64,000 nt of DNA from Andrena cerasifolii (lineage: Eukaryota > Arthropoda > Insecta > Hymenoptera > Andrenidae), in NCBI RefSeq assembly GCF_050908995.1, contig NC_135132.1:10721001-10785000 (forward strand), read 5' to 3'. Below are positions 42,401 to 54,400 of the stretch, piece by piece; position 1 is the first letter of the stretch, and each line of letters starts with the position of its first letter. Under the pieces are notes generated by a model that was given only the letters and a program-made list of their open reading frames with translations, had not been told where the DNA came from and searched no databases. The position numbers and the translations under genes were made by a program.

Positions 42401-45400
42401 AGACAACTTTAATCGGCCGCGTTGCTTAATTGTTGCTCGCTCGAGTGGTACTACCCGGTGCTTTCTTTTTCTTCCCATTAATGGCACTCCGCTGGTCTAT
42501 CGGGCCCCATTATTAACCGCGATAATGCAGCGAGCGCGGCTCTGTTACGGTTCGCGGAAGGGGTCGCTGCACTTTTCCAGGTGAACGTATTATTTCGTCA
42601 AGTGTACTTTCGCGTGTAACGCACCTGAGCGGTCCTTGAATCGAGACGCCGATAAATCCCGCCGCGCTCGTGGTGCATTGTCACGACGCGACGTGGTATT
42701 GCGGACGGAAATAGAACGCGGTGCGCTTTTTTACGAGCCCGCAATTAAACTCGGCGACTGGCCGTTTCTGGGGGCCCAGCTGGGGCCTTGTGCAACAGAA
42801 ACGGGCTCTGGGAAAGTCGGGATATTGACAAGCGGAGCGACACTTTTCTGCTTGAAATTTTCCAGTTCACTGTAAATAGAACTCACGGAATTCTAGGGTA
42901 TCTTAAACAGAGCTAGGATAATTCTAGTGTATTCTAAACAGAGCTTTGGGTGAATTCCTACCAACTATCAGGAAGATGAACCTCCGGTGCGTTCAATGCG
43001 ATTCGACAAGGATTTTAAGCGAACCCCTTAGCAGAGGCAACCGGAGTCACTTTGCTGAGCGTCGCGACGCCAGCGCCCTGCGCCGACAGCGTGGCCACCG
43101 TGCGCCCCTCGGGACGCCGCAATTGGCCGACGCCCGGCGTCTGCGCGGTTTCCCGGCCGTATTGACTTTGCACCCTCCACCTCTGCCTTCTCCTCTTCCT
43201 CCTTCCCTCCGTTCCTCCTCCAGGAGCCTCACACGCGCGCGTCAACATCCTCCCCCCTCGTTCGATTCCGTCGTCTTCTTCCCTTCTTCCCTTCTTCCCT
43301 TATTCTCGTTTCAGCGTCAGCTCCTCGTCCCTCGCGAAGCCCACGAGCGCGCAGGAACAAAGAGGCGACGCGGAACGAGCGCGACGGGGCGGAGGAGGGC
43401 CAGGGAGGAGGGACACAAAGGAAGGTGACTCGGTTCACGGGTAACGCACGAAACTCGCGAGCACGCAGGGGAAACACGGCGAGAGGGGAGCCTGTGGAGG
43501 GGCGGTAGGGGTAGGCTACACGCGAGGCGAGTGTCTTACAATTGATTTTCACGCCAGTTTGATTTATTCGACCGCGCCACCGGCAGCCGCGTTTTTCGTG
43601 CCCGTGGGGCCCAGCGCGATGGAGGAGTCGGCCGACCAGTCGGCCTACACCCTCGTCCCCTGCTTCCTCCCTCTGACCCCTCTTCGCTCACCGTTTCCCC
43701 TCCGAAGCTGCCTGCACCCCAGCCCTCTCTCTTGCGGTGCTGCGAGATTTATGGACTTCCAGGACGATTCTTTTTATTCAGATCGACGAGACCCTTTTTC
43801 TGGCGGTCCGTTTCGGAGGGCTTCCTCTAGGAACTTTTTGTCCGTTCGAAAAGAACCCGTGGACCGGGTGGCTTTTCGGAAACTAGGGTAGATGTCCCAA
43901 TTACCGTGCTTTCACGTCGACTTCTTCGCGAAGGAATTAATTACTGACTTCTCTTACTTTAATTCTGCTTGGTGAAAATTTATATTGGTGTTTTGAACTT
44001 TTCTCTTTATTAAGGCATTTTTTTCGGGTTGAAAATGTTAATTTTCCATATTTTTTTTAATTGAAATAAAAAATACATGTTTTTGTCCCAATTATAGCGC
44101 TCTGAAAAATGCGCTGTCCCTATTCCCGTGCCCTTTTTTTAATAGCGTTCTCGCGGTTAGGTTATGTCTTTGAACTTTGAACTGGATTTTTAATATGACC
44201 TTTTCATTACAAAAGCAAAATATGCAAATATAAATTTCTGTTCACCCGTTCTGAGAAACGAAAGTAAGTTTAGGTTTAGCAGTTACAGTTAAATAAAAAA
44301 AATTCTTTCCTTATTTATTTATGCGAGTTTTTTTTGTACGGTTTCTTTAAGCATAAAGACACGGTAATCGAGACATCTACCCTACTCGATTCTACTTCTG
44401 CCTTTTGGGAATTCTGGGTCCTTCTCTTGCGCGTTGCGCGGAATCGTAACTCAAGAATTCGAAGGGCAAAATGTCCCTAGACTGCTCTGAGGTAGCGAGA
44501 GCAAATGTAATCGTTGGAAGGGGGGTAGTTACGAGTGGATGGTAATCGAAACGGCGACGAAGAGGATCGCCAATGACATTACCCATTCCCAAGGACTATT
44601 TTCTCCGTAGTGGCACGACGGAAGCGTTCTGCAGAGATCTTTCGACTCCAATTGACTTTTAAAATCTTTCCCCGGGAGGATGTGCCGCGATAACATCTAT
44701 CCACTTCATGGCTGCTCTTGCATGCATGCAATAAAGGAGGGGGGAGGTCTTGGACTTAGCCGATCCTTCCACCTAGAAGAATTCCCTGGAAGCCTAGTAA
44801 CTTTTCTCAACCACCGAAACTGTCCCAGCGAAAGCTCTCTCGAATCAAGCAGCTGCGGAAACCGACTACCTTCGCGCAATTCCTGTGAACACTGGAATCT
44901 ACAGGCTGTGCAACGCGAGCTTAAAAATATCCCCTATAGTCCTTCGTGGTGGCAAAGTTTCCAAATTTCTTGCTTGTAGAATTTTATGGAACAGAGAGAA
45001 GCCGAGTCTACCCCAAGAGGGGGATCTACCGTGGGGAGGGTGGGATAGGATTGGCCCTTGATTGCTGGAGGGGTCGTTTCCTGAACTCTGGTGGGATACA
45101 TCGAGATCGCGACCAATGATAGGGAGCGCAGCTGCCCTGGGGCATCCACGAATCCTTCTCGCTTGGATATCCTGAGCCCCCTCTGGCGTGGAGGGGGGGC
45201 TAGCCCGATGCCTTCGAACGACGATAGGACGGAGGATTACGTCCACCAACCCCCTTTCACGCCGATCTTCACCCCTGGCGTCAAGGAGCGGCCACATCTC
45301 GCCCCTAATGATACTTGTACGCAGGAAATAATAACAGTTGGGGTGGTTACAAGGGGTAAACTGGGTTCCTTCTGTACACTAAGGGTTGCTGGGATCGAAG

Positions 45401-48400
45401 AACCGTGAGACCATGGCGGCTTTCAGATTTCCTTTTCGGGTTCACTCGCTTACCAGTTTCCTACCGTCCAACTTTCGAATTTCAGAATTTTCTACCTTCA
45501 AGTTCCCTGTTTCGCAAGCTTCCCACCTTCAAATTTTCTACTTCCCAAGTTTCCTACCTTTAAAGTTCCACACCTTCAAGTTTCCTCCCGACAAATTTTT
45601 TCTACATTCCGAAAACTGTGGTTGGAATTGTTTCTAAAGGCGAAGTTGAGGGACACTTGGACAAAGATTTTCTTTCTTCTGTCGGATTAATTATTTATTC
45701 CGGGCGTTCTCAACCGAGGAATATCGTTGCAAAGTGCAGGCAAGCACGGAAGCGCGCGAACGCACGCGAGAAAAATTCTTTCTTACTTTCTCGCGTGGCT
45801 GTCGGTTTCACGCGCAAAATCCTTACTCTGCCGGTTTGTGCCGACATGGATGCTCGAAAATTCACTACGACTTACTTCGATCTATTGCTACGTTAAAAAA
45901 GAAAAAATGTCGCCCAAAGGAATTTTCTTCCTTTTCAGAACATTGCGTTGAAGCGCAAAAATGAATTCTGAAAGTTTTGCTTTAATTTCGAACGAGAATC
46001 AAGGTACCACGATTTTCGTGATATTCAATGGCGAAGCTTGTGCTGGTAAAAATTGATAGGGCAGTGAGTGAACGAGAGCGAGTCACCTCGGAGGTAAATC
46101 AATTTCAAGTCCGTCGCTTGTACGGCACGGTAGTTTATCGAGCGGGCCGATTGTTTCTTTGTGTCGGTGAATGATCGATCGACTTGTCGGACAGTCGAAA
46201 CTGGTCGTCCAATCGCGGCGTGCCGAATCTTAAGTAGCTGGCTCGACACCAGCGAAAAAAAGGACGAGTATTGTTCGGAGTAACGGTGTCCACGTTCGAT
46301 TCTCACTATCGTGTCGATTGCAACTAAAACTCAAAAACCAATCGACTTTTTGCAGCTGCAACCCCTCCCAGAACGATCCCAAATCGCTTTAAGCTACCCC
46401 GAGCGCCATTAAAAGAAATTAAATTTGGGTAAGGTAAATTTTGCAACCACTATTTCCACCTACCATAGAATGACCACGCCACGAGCTCTCAAAATTTGAA
46501 CGTTCGAATTCGACTACAGTGTGGGAGGAGACGCTTGAGTGCGCGCGTAGTCTGCGCTGCTTTTGAATCTCGCGCGAACAGGTCGAGGCGTGAAGCCGCC
46601 CGTGGGCATCGAAAAAGGGAGACGAGCCAATTAGATGGGCGTGTGCCGTTCAAAAGAAATAAATGTTCCAGAGTGGAGAGACAGAGATGAAGGGACGCGC
46701 AACGATTCGTCCTAGCCTATTAACTTGTAAATTACTTCCGACTGTGCTGCTCCCGAGGTGTACGGGATCCTGTTCGCGCATAAATTCGCGAAATAAATCC
46801 CGCCACGCTTGTCGCCCGGCGAAACCAGAGAGGCGCGTCGATCGGAGGATCGCTCGGTTCCAGTTGCCCGTTTCGGGCGGGAAAAAACGAATTTCGGGTC
46901 GCTTTTACGACCGAAATTCGACCGGGGACTCGCGAAAGTTTCATTAAAATTGCAAATCAGCGAGACGGCTGCCATTCTAATTCCTGATTCGACCGTTTGA
47001 TAAGCAAATCCGTGAGATTCTAAAAGTGGTTACGGTGGGGCGACGATTTTCGTGGCCGGCGCAACGGAATGGGACCCGTTCCACCTAAATCTACGTCATT
47101 TTGGTTGGAAGACCGCGAGGGACCGCTCGTCTAGGGAAAAAGTACGCCATAAACTTCTCCAGGGCCATCATTGAAACGCATCCACATTTTTCTACTGTTA
47201 CACCGATCAAATAAATTACATCGTACATTATCCGAGGGTTTTCTCTGAAGCTCCCTCGCAACCAACCTTCCCACCCCAAACGCTCAACTGTCATTACCTG
47301 GAGTGGCGGTGAGTCTCTAAGCCCGAGGAATCGACGCGCAGATTCCAGATCGAGGCTCGATCGCCCGCCGGGGATTAAAAGAAACCACCAAAGGCCGCGG
47401 GGGAGGGAGGAGGGAGGAGGGAAGGGAGAGCAGGCGACAAGAAAGCGTACGATCTCGTCGCGGACAGCGACGTATTCAAAGTGTGAACGGATGCAAATCT
47501 CGTCTCTCATGAGCGGAATTTTCAAGGAAGCTGAAAGATGGATGGAGCACGCCGCCGGTACCGGACAATACGACGACATTTGCATCTGGTACATAATTCA
47601 GTCGCCGTTTCTGCCCCCGACCAGCGGGCTGCGTGTGCTGTTCATAAACCACCGTGGCGATCTCACGAAATCCAAGCCTCCGCGCCGCCTAGGGAAATAA
47701 CGAGGCGCCTTCCTTTTCTTCTCTGCCCCCCTCGTCCTTCCTCAACCTTTTCCTCTCTTCTGGCGCGCGCGCTCTAAATTTATTCCGGTGAATTTTAATG
47801 GACCGCAACAGTGCTCCCCGCTGGATCGTTAGGGTGTGCCTTTTGTTCCTCGCAATTGTAATTAACTGGCCCTTCGCGTGGGGGATTTGGCCTGTCTGGA
47901 GAAATCTGGGAACCTCCTCGTGACCATTCACAGATGGAGTAGCGATTTGTTTCTATGAATTTTTTCCTGCTTTGGAGAAGAGTTCGAGGCAGTTGGTGGT
48001 GGTTCCCCAGCGTTGCGTCTCTGCGTGGATATCGCGCGTAATTAATGCTGATGGCGTGGAAAGTTGTTGCGAGTCACACGAGCGATGAAAACTCGATTCG
48101 CTCTCGGGCCTCGGAGGCTCGTCCGGGGGAAGGAGGAAAATGGAGGAACTGGGGGATCCTAGAGTCGGCCGGCACTTTCTCGGAGCCGCTCCAACGGTCG
48201 AGAAAACGAATTCGAGGGCAACGACACCAGAGAACCACGCGTCTCGCGGATCATACGCAGACACAATGCCCCCCGAGATTCTTATCTGGGATCTCAGACA
48301 CCTAACGGGCATTGTGCAGCCGAAGGTAAACGACATTTTCTCGATCGAACGCGAGCCACGGCCTCGAAATGGCTCCGCAGGGCTCGTCTTTGGTACCAAT

Positions 48401-51400
48401 AATCGATCCAGCCCCAAAGAAACGTGCTGCGCTTTGCTTTCCAAACAGGGAAACCAAGGAGGATTGATTTTGGTGGCCTGCGTGGAGGTACTCGGAGTTG
48501 GCTTGTTTTTTATGCTCCTTTTGCTGGAGGTTTTCCTTTTGTGCAAATTGAGAGCGAAGAGGAGAAGAGAGACGTCGGTTTGTCCTCTTTGGAGTAATGA
48601 ATGCGGAGTCGTTGGCCGATCTTTGGTCGCAGACGCGATGCGAAATCGTGGCACGTGGCCCTCGGTGGTTCGACGATTATTCGGGGAGATCAGAGGATAA
48701 CCTTTCGGGTCGGGGTTTCGCGCGCAAGTTCTTCTTCTCTAGTTACTCAAGTTCCCTTGCTTTCCCAATCTTCTACTTTTTGAAAATTCAATTTTCTACA
48801 TTTCTCATCCCTCCCACTTTCTCAAATATCTTATCGCACCAATTTCCCACACATAAGGCCCCGACGCGTCTCCACCAGGCCCAGAATCTCCCTGTCCCCA
48901 GAATTCCGCCGCGTCCGCGTAAAAAGTCAGAGGCCACGGGCCAGGGGGCCCCATGCCCGGCCGAAAAATTCTCCGAAGGGGTTAACGGGCCCCGCGAGCG
49001 TCGCTGGCGCTTCTGTTGCCACTGGAATGTCCAGAAAACGCCCGGAGGACCGTAACTCGGCGAGCATCGCACGGCCATGGCGTTGCACGCCGTGGCTGGG
49101 CGCGCGATAAGGATCGCCAGGACGAGAAAAGAAAAGGGGGAGCGTGTAGGACAGCCGTTAACGAGCGATTCCACGCAGAAGGTTAGCCTCCGCCACGTCC
49201 TGCCCCCCTTACCCTCCTCCTCCTCCTGCCCTCCGTTCCCACTGGTCGTCAATCTTTCTGAGTCGACATCTTCGAGGATCCAACTTGGTTGGAAAAATTT
49301 TTCGGAAACTTCATCTGAATTTTCTAAGAATGCATCGAGCTCCACAAATTCACATCTTCCAGCAGTTGTACCTCCAAATCGGCTGAAACGAGCCAGAAGC
49401 GTGCTGCGCTCGGGGCGCGTTCAGGAGCGAAGAGGAAAAGAAGAATTAAAAAAAAAGTACCGAAAGCTTCCCAGCTGTTCAAGCCTATCTCCACGGCGAA
49501 TCAAAGATGGCGGCCGGTCGGTTGAGTCGCCTGGCGGCTGGAGGGGGGTTTCAACCCTTGCTATCTGGCCCATCGGGGCTTTCGAGCACGTCGTGGACTC
49601 TACCGTCGTTCATAATGACGCTCGGCTGGAATTTCCGTGGAAGAGACACGTCGACACAATGCGTTTTCACGTGCCCCCACCGTCCTCCCGATATGTGCCA
49701 CGACTTTATTATTTTCACTGCAGCAGAGGGCTAGAGGGGGTGAAAGGTGCATACCTGGTGGTGCCTGCTTTTTGTTTCGCAGATCGTATCAACCCGGCGG
49801 ACCCCCTTTCTCTGCTTTCGACGCATCTGTGACCGGATTCGCTCCCATGCTCGCCCCGTAAAAATGCGACATATTGTGCGAAAAGCATATGGCCCTTACG
49901 CTCCACCTTTTTTCGGGGGCGCGCTCTCCCCCCGCTGGGACCGCTCAGAGGGTTTAAACGAACAACCCTTTAATCCACCATTATCTCCACGTTTCACTTT
50001 CGATTTTTCAAGATCATGGATTGATTTTTCAGTCGGAAATTCTCAAATAGAATTATATAGATAAGCAAAATCTTATCAAATTAACCCCAAAGATTGTTCT
50101 AGTAAAGTTTGCATCCAACTTTGTCAGAAAAAAGATAGAAAAAAACATGTTTTGGTCGCAATTCAGGTATCTGATATTGTAGCAAATTTAATCCCCGACA
50201 AAACGAGGAAAAAAAATCAAAAATCGGTTGAGAATTGACGGAGATACTGAATTTTGTCGACAAAAAGGCATTTTGGAACCACTGTGCGGCATGACAGAAA
50301 ATTACAGCGCGGCCGATATATGACACGCGTCCCAGCGATAAACGACGCCTACCAGTTTAAACCGATACATATTTTATTGGGCCCGACGCGTGTGCGTCGT
50401 CTTGAATGAGTGATGGGTGGGCGGGACGAACCATCGTCCTGTCATAATGTTTGGCCTGCTCCTGGACGACGATCGAAGGAATCGCTTTGACCCCCCAATT
50501 TCTGGGAAAATTGCGCCGTGGACGGTGTTTGGCTTCCCTTTTCCCCTAGTTTGCTCGATCATTTGGAGGACTGGAGACAGTTTCGTTTCGAAGGGAAGTG
50601 GGTTTCATTGCATTTGGGTTAGCTCTGACAATGAGTCACGACGAAGTTGAGTCTAGGGTTAGGTGTCGATGAAATTTGGCTTGGTTCTCTGTTATAGAGA
50701 AACAAAATTTCCCTCCTGAATTTTATTCACCTGTTCTGACTTGCCCACGCGAAACACGGAAATTGCCTCGACGATCCTCCGACGGTCGCTCCATATAGCA
50801 TATTTCTCCCTCCACCACGCCCCTACTAGAAAATTCAAGGAACGACTGGCAAATTATCAGAAAAACACAGCGATTAATAAGCCCGCAGCGCGTGAGCGTG
50901 GTAATTATAAAAATGATGAGGCCGACTAGGAGAAAAAGCCTGAATCCATCAGCTTTGCTCTATCGCGCGCGCGGAGAAAGTCCCCGAGAGGGATAGTGAG
51001 CCTCGCGTCACCGTGCTGGTATGCGCTTTTGCATCCACGGAATGCAGCAAAAATAATTCACCACAATGCCAGCGCGCTCTTCGGACGTGCCTCTAATCAC
51101 CTGCAGCTTCGTTTTTCTCCGTGTGTGCAACGAAACCCATTACACGATTCCAACTTTCCCTTCACGGCCAACAATCTCCCATCTCTCGAGCTTCCAATTC
51201 GACCGAAACTTTATACTCTTGGATATCAAAATGCCGAATAATTTTTCCGGAGATCGCCGCGCCGCGCCGCGCCGCGCCGGGTTTCACGTAGGCAGAGGAG
51301 GAGCCCGATATCGAATTCCCTCGGCTTTCCTGCACGTTTCGGTGGAAACAGTTCCGCCCGCGTAGGTGGCGGGCACCGCGACGAAAATAGATCGAGTTCA

Positions 51401-54400
51401 CACGGGCCTGTACGAGCCGATCGCACGAAACCCCCGTCCAACCTTTTCGCTATCGATCCCCCCGACCCGATACCCTCTAATCCCGAATCCCGATTCCACG
51501 TCGAATTTCCATGTCTGACTGGAATAGTTCTCCCAGACACCCGTGTCGTGCTCTGCCCTACCTCCGCTCGCCATAATTCCTGGTAAGTTTTATAACAGGG
51601 GCCCTCGGCAGGGAAGAGCTGGCCGTATATTAATCGTCGTGTACAGGAAATTAGCTTGGCCTTGTTTTATCATGCATTCTGATGACTGCATCTGCGTATC
51701 GCGAGAAACACCTAACGCTCGGGCGTGTATTAATTAAGTATGTGCGAGTCGGTGCGCCGCCGCGAAGGAAACGATCAAGGACGGGCTTTTACGAGCCAGC
51801 CAGGTGCACGTCGGGGCTTTTCTGCGAATCATCGGCTCCTGGTCAGAGAGTACGACGACAGGACGTGTCGCGATACTGGGTTGCTCTCCAGTTTCTGCCT
51901 GGCGGAAGCACAGGGAGGCGAAAAGTTACTAGACGCGCAGAAAACGACGTCTGCGGGCCAGCAGAGGGACAAACGACGAGGTCAAAATTACATCGCTATT
52001 GGAACGATCGTGTAGCTTCAGTTTGCGTGGAAAGAATTTTTTGAAAATTGTTTGTCCAGTCAATGGGCGGGCGAAGGATCTATAGGAACCTAGCATTGTC
52101 AACACTTTTCATCTTTTGGCGATTTAACCCCCGTTCACTGCAGAAAATTTTTAAAAATATTTTACGTCAAAAGAATCCGCGTATTAAGTGTACTTTTAAT
52201 ATTATATCCCTCAGGACTACCCCCTGTATTTCGCTTTGAATAAAAGTAATTCTTCTTAATTTCGTCCGTGATAACCGAAAATATCCCTCCCTTGAGTTGC
52301 CGAAGTTAAACTCTACTATTCTGATATCTGTCTTCGATCCTTCACTTTGAAAACAAAGATATGTCAGCTTAGGTACTTACCAGGCGTCGTTTCGGCTTGA
52401 TGAGGGGTCGATTCTGGCCGTTCATCTTGTAGTAAAGTCCGCAAGCGTTGCAGAGGTAATGTCCAGTGCCATCTCGTCTCCAAAGGGGCGTCGATGTCGC
52501 TCCGCAGTTGACACACTCGCGACCCTCTATTGGAATTGCATCGAGGACAAGACGATTAGATTAATTTTTCATCAGTTTTGCGTAAAGATTAGAAAAACTA
52601 CGTTTATTCGTGTCCACGAAACAGGGAACTGAATCACCCTTCGAAAGGCTTTGGTATCGTTGATTTGTGAGTTTTTATTTTTTAGGGATTCAGTTTACTT
52701 GAAATACTGTTTCGATGGACGCGTGACATGGAAGCACGTGTACACTGGCTTTTTGAAATTATTTTTTAAAAAATTAGATATTTTGAAGAGCGGATATTCT
52801 AGGAGGGCAGAAATTTGAAAGTTTTTGTATATGTAATTTGGAATCTTATAGACTGCAAAATAAATAAAAGTCTCCAAGATTTGGAAATTTGGGAACTCGA
52901 TGAGCTACAACTTTTAGACACCCAAAAATCTAGAAATTCGAATCAATTTGTGTTCTAAATTACTCACATTTTTCCTTTCGAAAAGCCAGCGTGTGCTGTG
53001 TACAAAAACGCACAGTTACAGAATTGGTGATGAAACTCGCATGCAGTTGCAGACATACCATATCAAGCGATTACCAGAGCAAAAGCAGAGTCACTTTTAG
53101 GACCGTGGGCGTTCGGAGGACTCGTTTATCGAACACGATCGTCCGATAGCGGCGTGTTAATAGCGAGGGACAACTTTTTCTCACAGAATTGGTAAAGAGG
53201 AACAGGGAAAAGAGAAGACAACTGGCGCCGTCAGTCTACCCCGCCACCACCAAACGGTACAGGAAAAAAGGACAATGGGCCCAAAATTTCACACCTCCAT
53301 CCTCCACCTCCCATAACAGTCTTTTTCATATTTATTTCAATAATTACACTGACTGTCCCATAGCTGGTCATACGATCTAAAAAATAATCCAGAATATGGT
53401 ATAAAATTGTTTGATTTCGAGAAATTACTCTTTGCACTAAAATGAGTCAAAAAGATGGAATAACATTTTTTTTTTTAACCAAGCTGTCTTTTTCTTTGAG
53501 ACCCCTAGTTATAGGACACCCTGTGTAAAACATCCAAATAAAGTCTCACTTGTATTGAGTTTGAAACTTCTTTCTTTTCCTACACTAGTAAGTTGGATTT
53601 CTTGCTAATGTACGATATGGAACGGTGAAGCGAGTCTGAAAATTTTGTAAATGGAGGCACGGGGGATAGATAAAGGGAAGGATAAAGAGATTTCCCGAGC
53701 CGTGGGATCCGCGTCTCTCGAATCGTCCTTCGAGCTGCATCCTCCTCGGGATCTAACCGAGCGGCGGCCATTACTGGAAAAGATCCCCATGTGAACTGCG
53801 TCGATACCATCGAGGTTCAACCGAAAGAGACCAGATCCTCCATCGAACGCGATCGACGTGGCCAGAAACCGCGGTTTACACAAACACTTCAAAAAGAAAC
53901 GAAAAATCCTTTCCATTCTTGGATTACTCTATCTTCCTTGCAAAATCACTGGTGCAGGCGGTTTAATGAGTCATGAATATCATATCGAAACGAAGGATGC
54001 CAAGTGTTCAGGATTCTTAGGAGTAGTAGGAATAATTTCAATGGAAATCTTCGCGAAGGCTCGTTCCGAAAGAAAAAGAAAGGCTGTCTTGTCCCACTTT
54101 TGCCGTAAACGGATGAATTATGATCCAGGACGAGGAAATCGTCGTTCCGCCACGAATTTTGCCCTCGCAACTTTCGTTCCTCCTCCAACCATCATCCTCA
54201 GCCAGAATAACGCATTCTTCAGCTTTCAAAACTGGCCCAAAAACCTCCAAAATCCAACTGCTATCACCCCCATCCAGCTTCACAGGGATACCCTCCCTCC
54301 TCGAGCCCCAAACTCAATCCCAAAAACCCCATCTTTCTCCACAATTCGTGTTTCCCTCGACACACTTAATTACCATAGAAGATTCCAGCCAAATCTGCAA

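Larger units (their letters stand above)
21502..52380 (-). other. grn: grn intron 2 (30.9 kb) separating the two finger exons
   Basis: This phase-0 intron has a GTAAGT donor and a CTGCAG acceptor. It contains a TA-flanked inverted-repeat element (43884-44384), a 16-bp inverted repeat (31633-31777), a GC palindrome (38330-38351), GAATTC-dense fields, pyrimidine-rich degenerate repeats and GC-rich blocks (for example 42950-43560). Several open frames of 150-250 codons occur, but they lack family motifs and are rich in Arg, Ser and Pro, as expected from GC-rich non-coding DNA. Large introns in developmental regulators usually hold enhancers; that is inference here. Confidence 0.75.

Noticed and set aside
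47953..48654. 233-codon minus-strand open frame in intron 2
   Set aside because: Low-complexity composition, no motifs and an overlapping 186-codon frame on the other strand suggest non-coding DNA.
49077..49832. 251-codon plus-strand open frame in intron 2
   Set aside because: It has no recognisable domain, is rich in Arg, Ser and Pro, overlaps other frames and lies in GC-rich intron DNA. Chance openness is the simplest reading.
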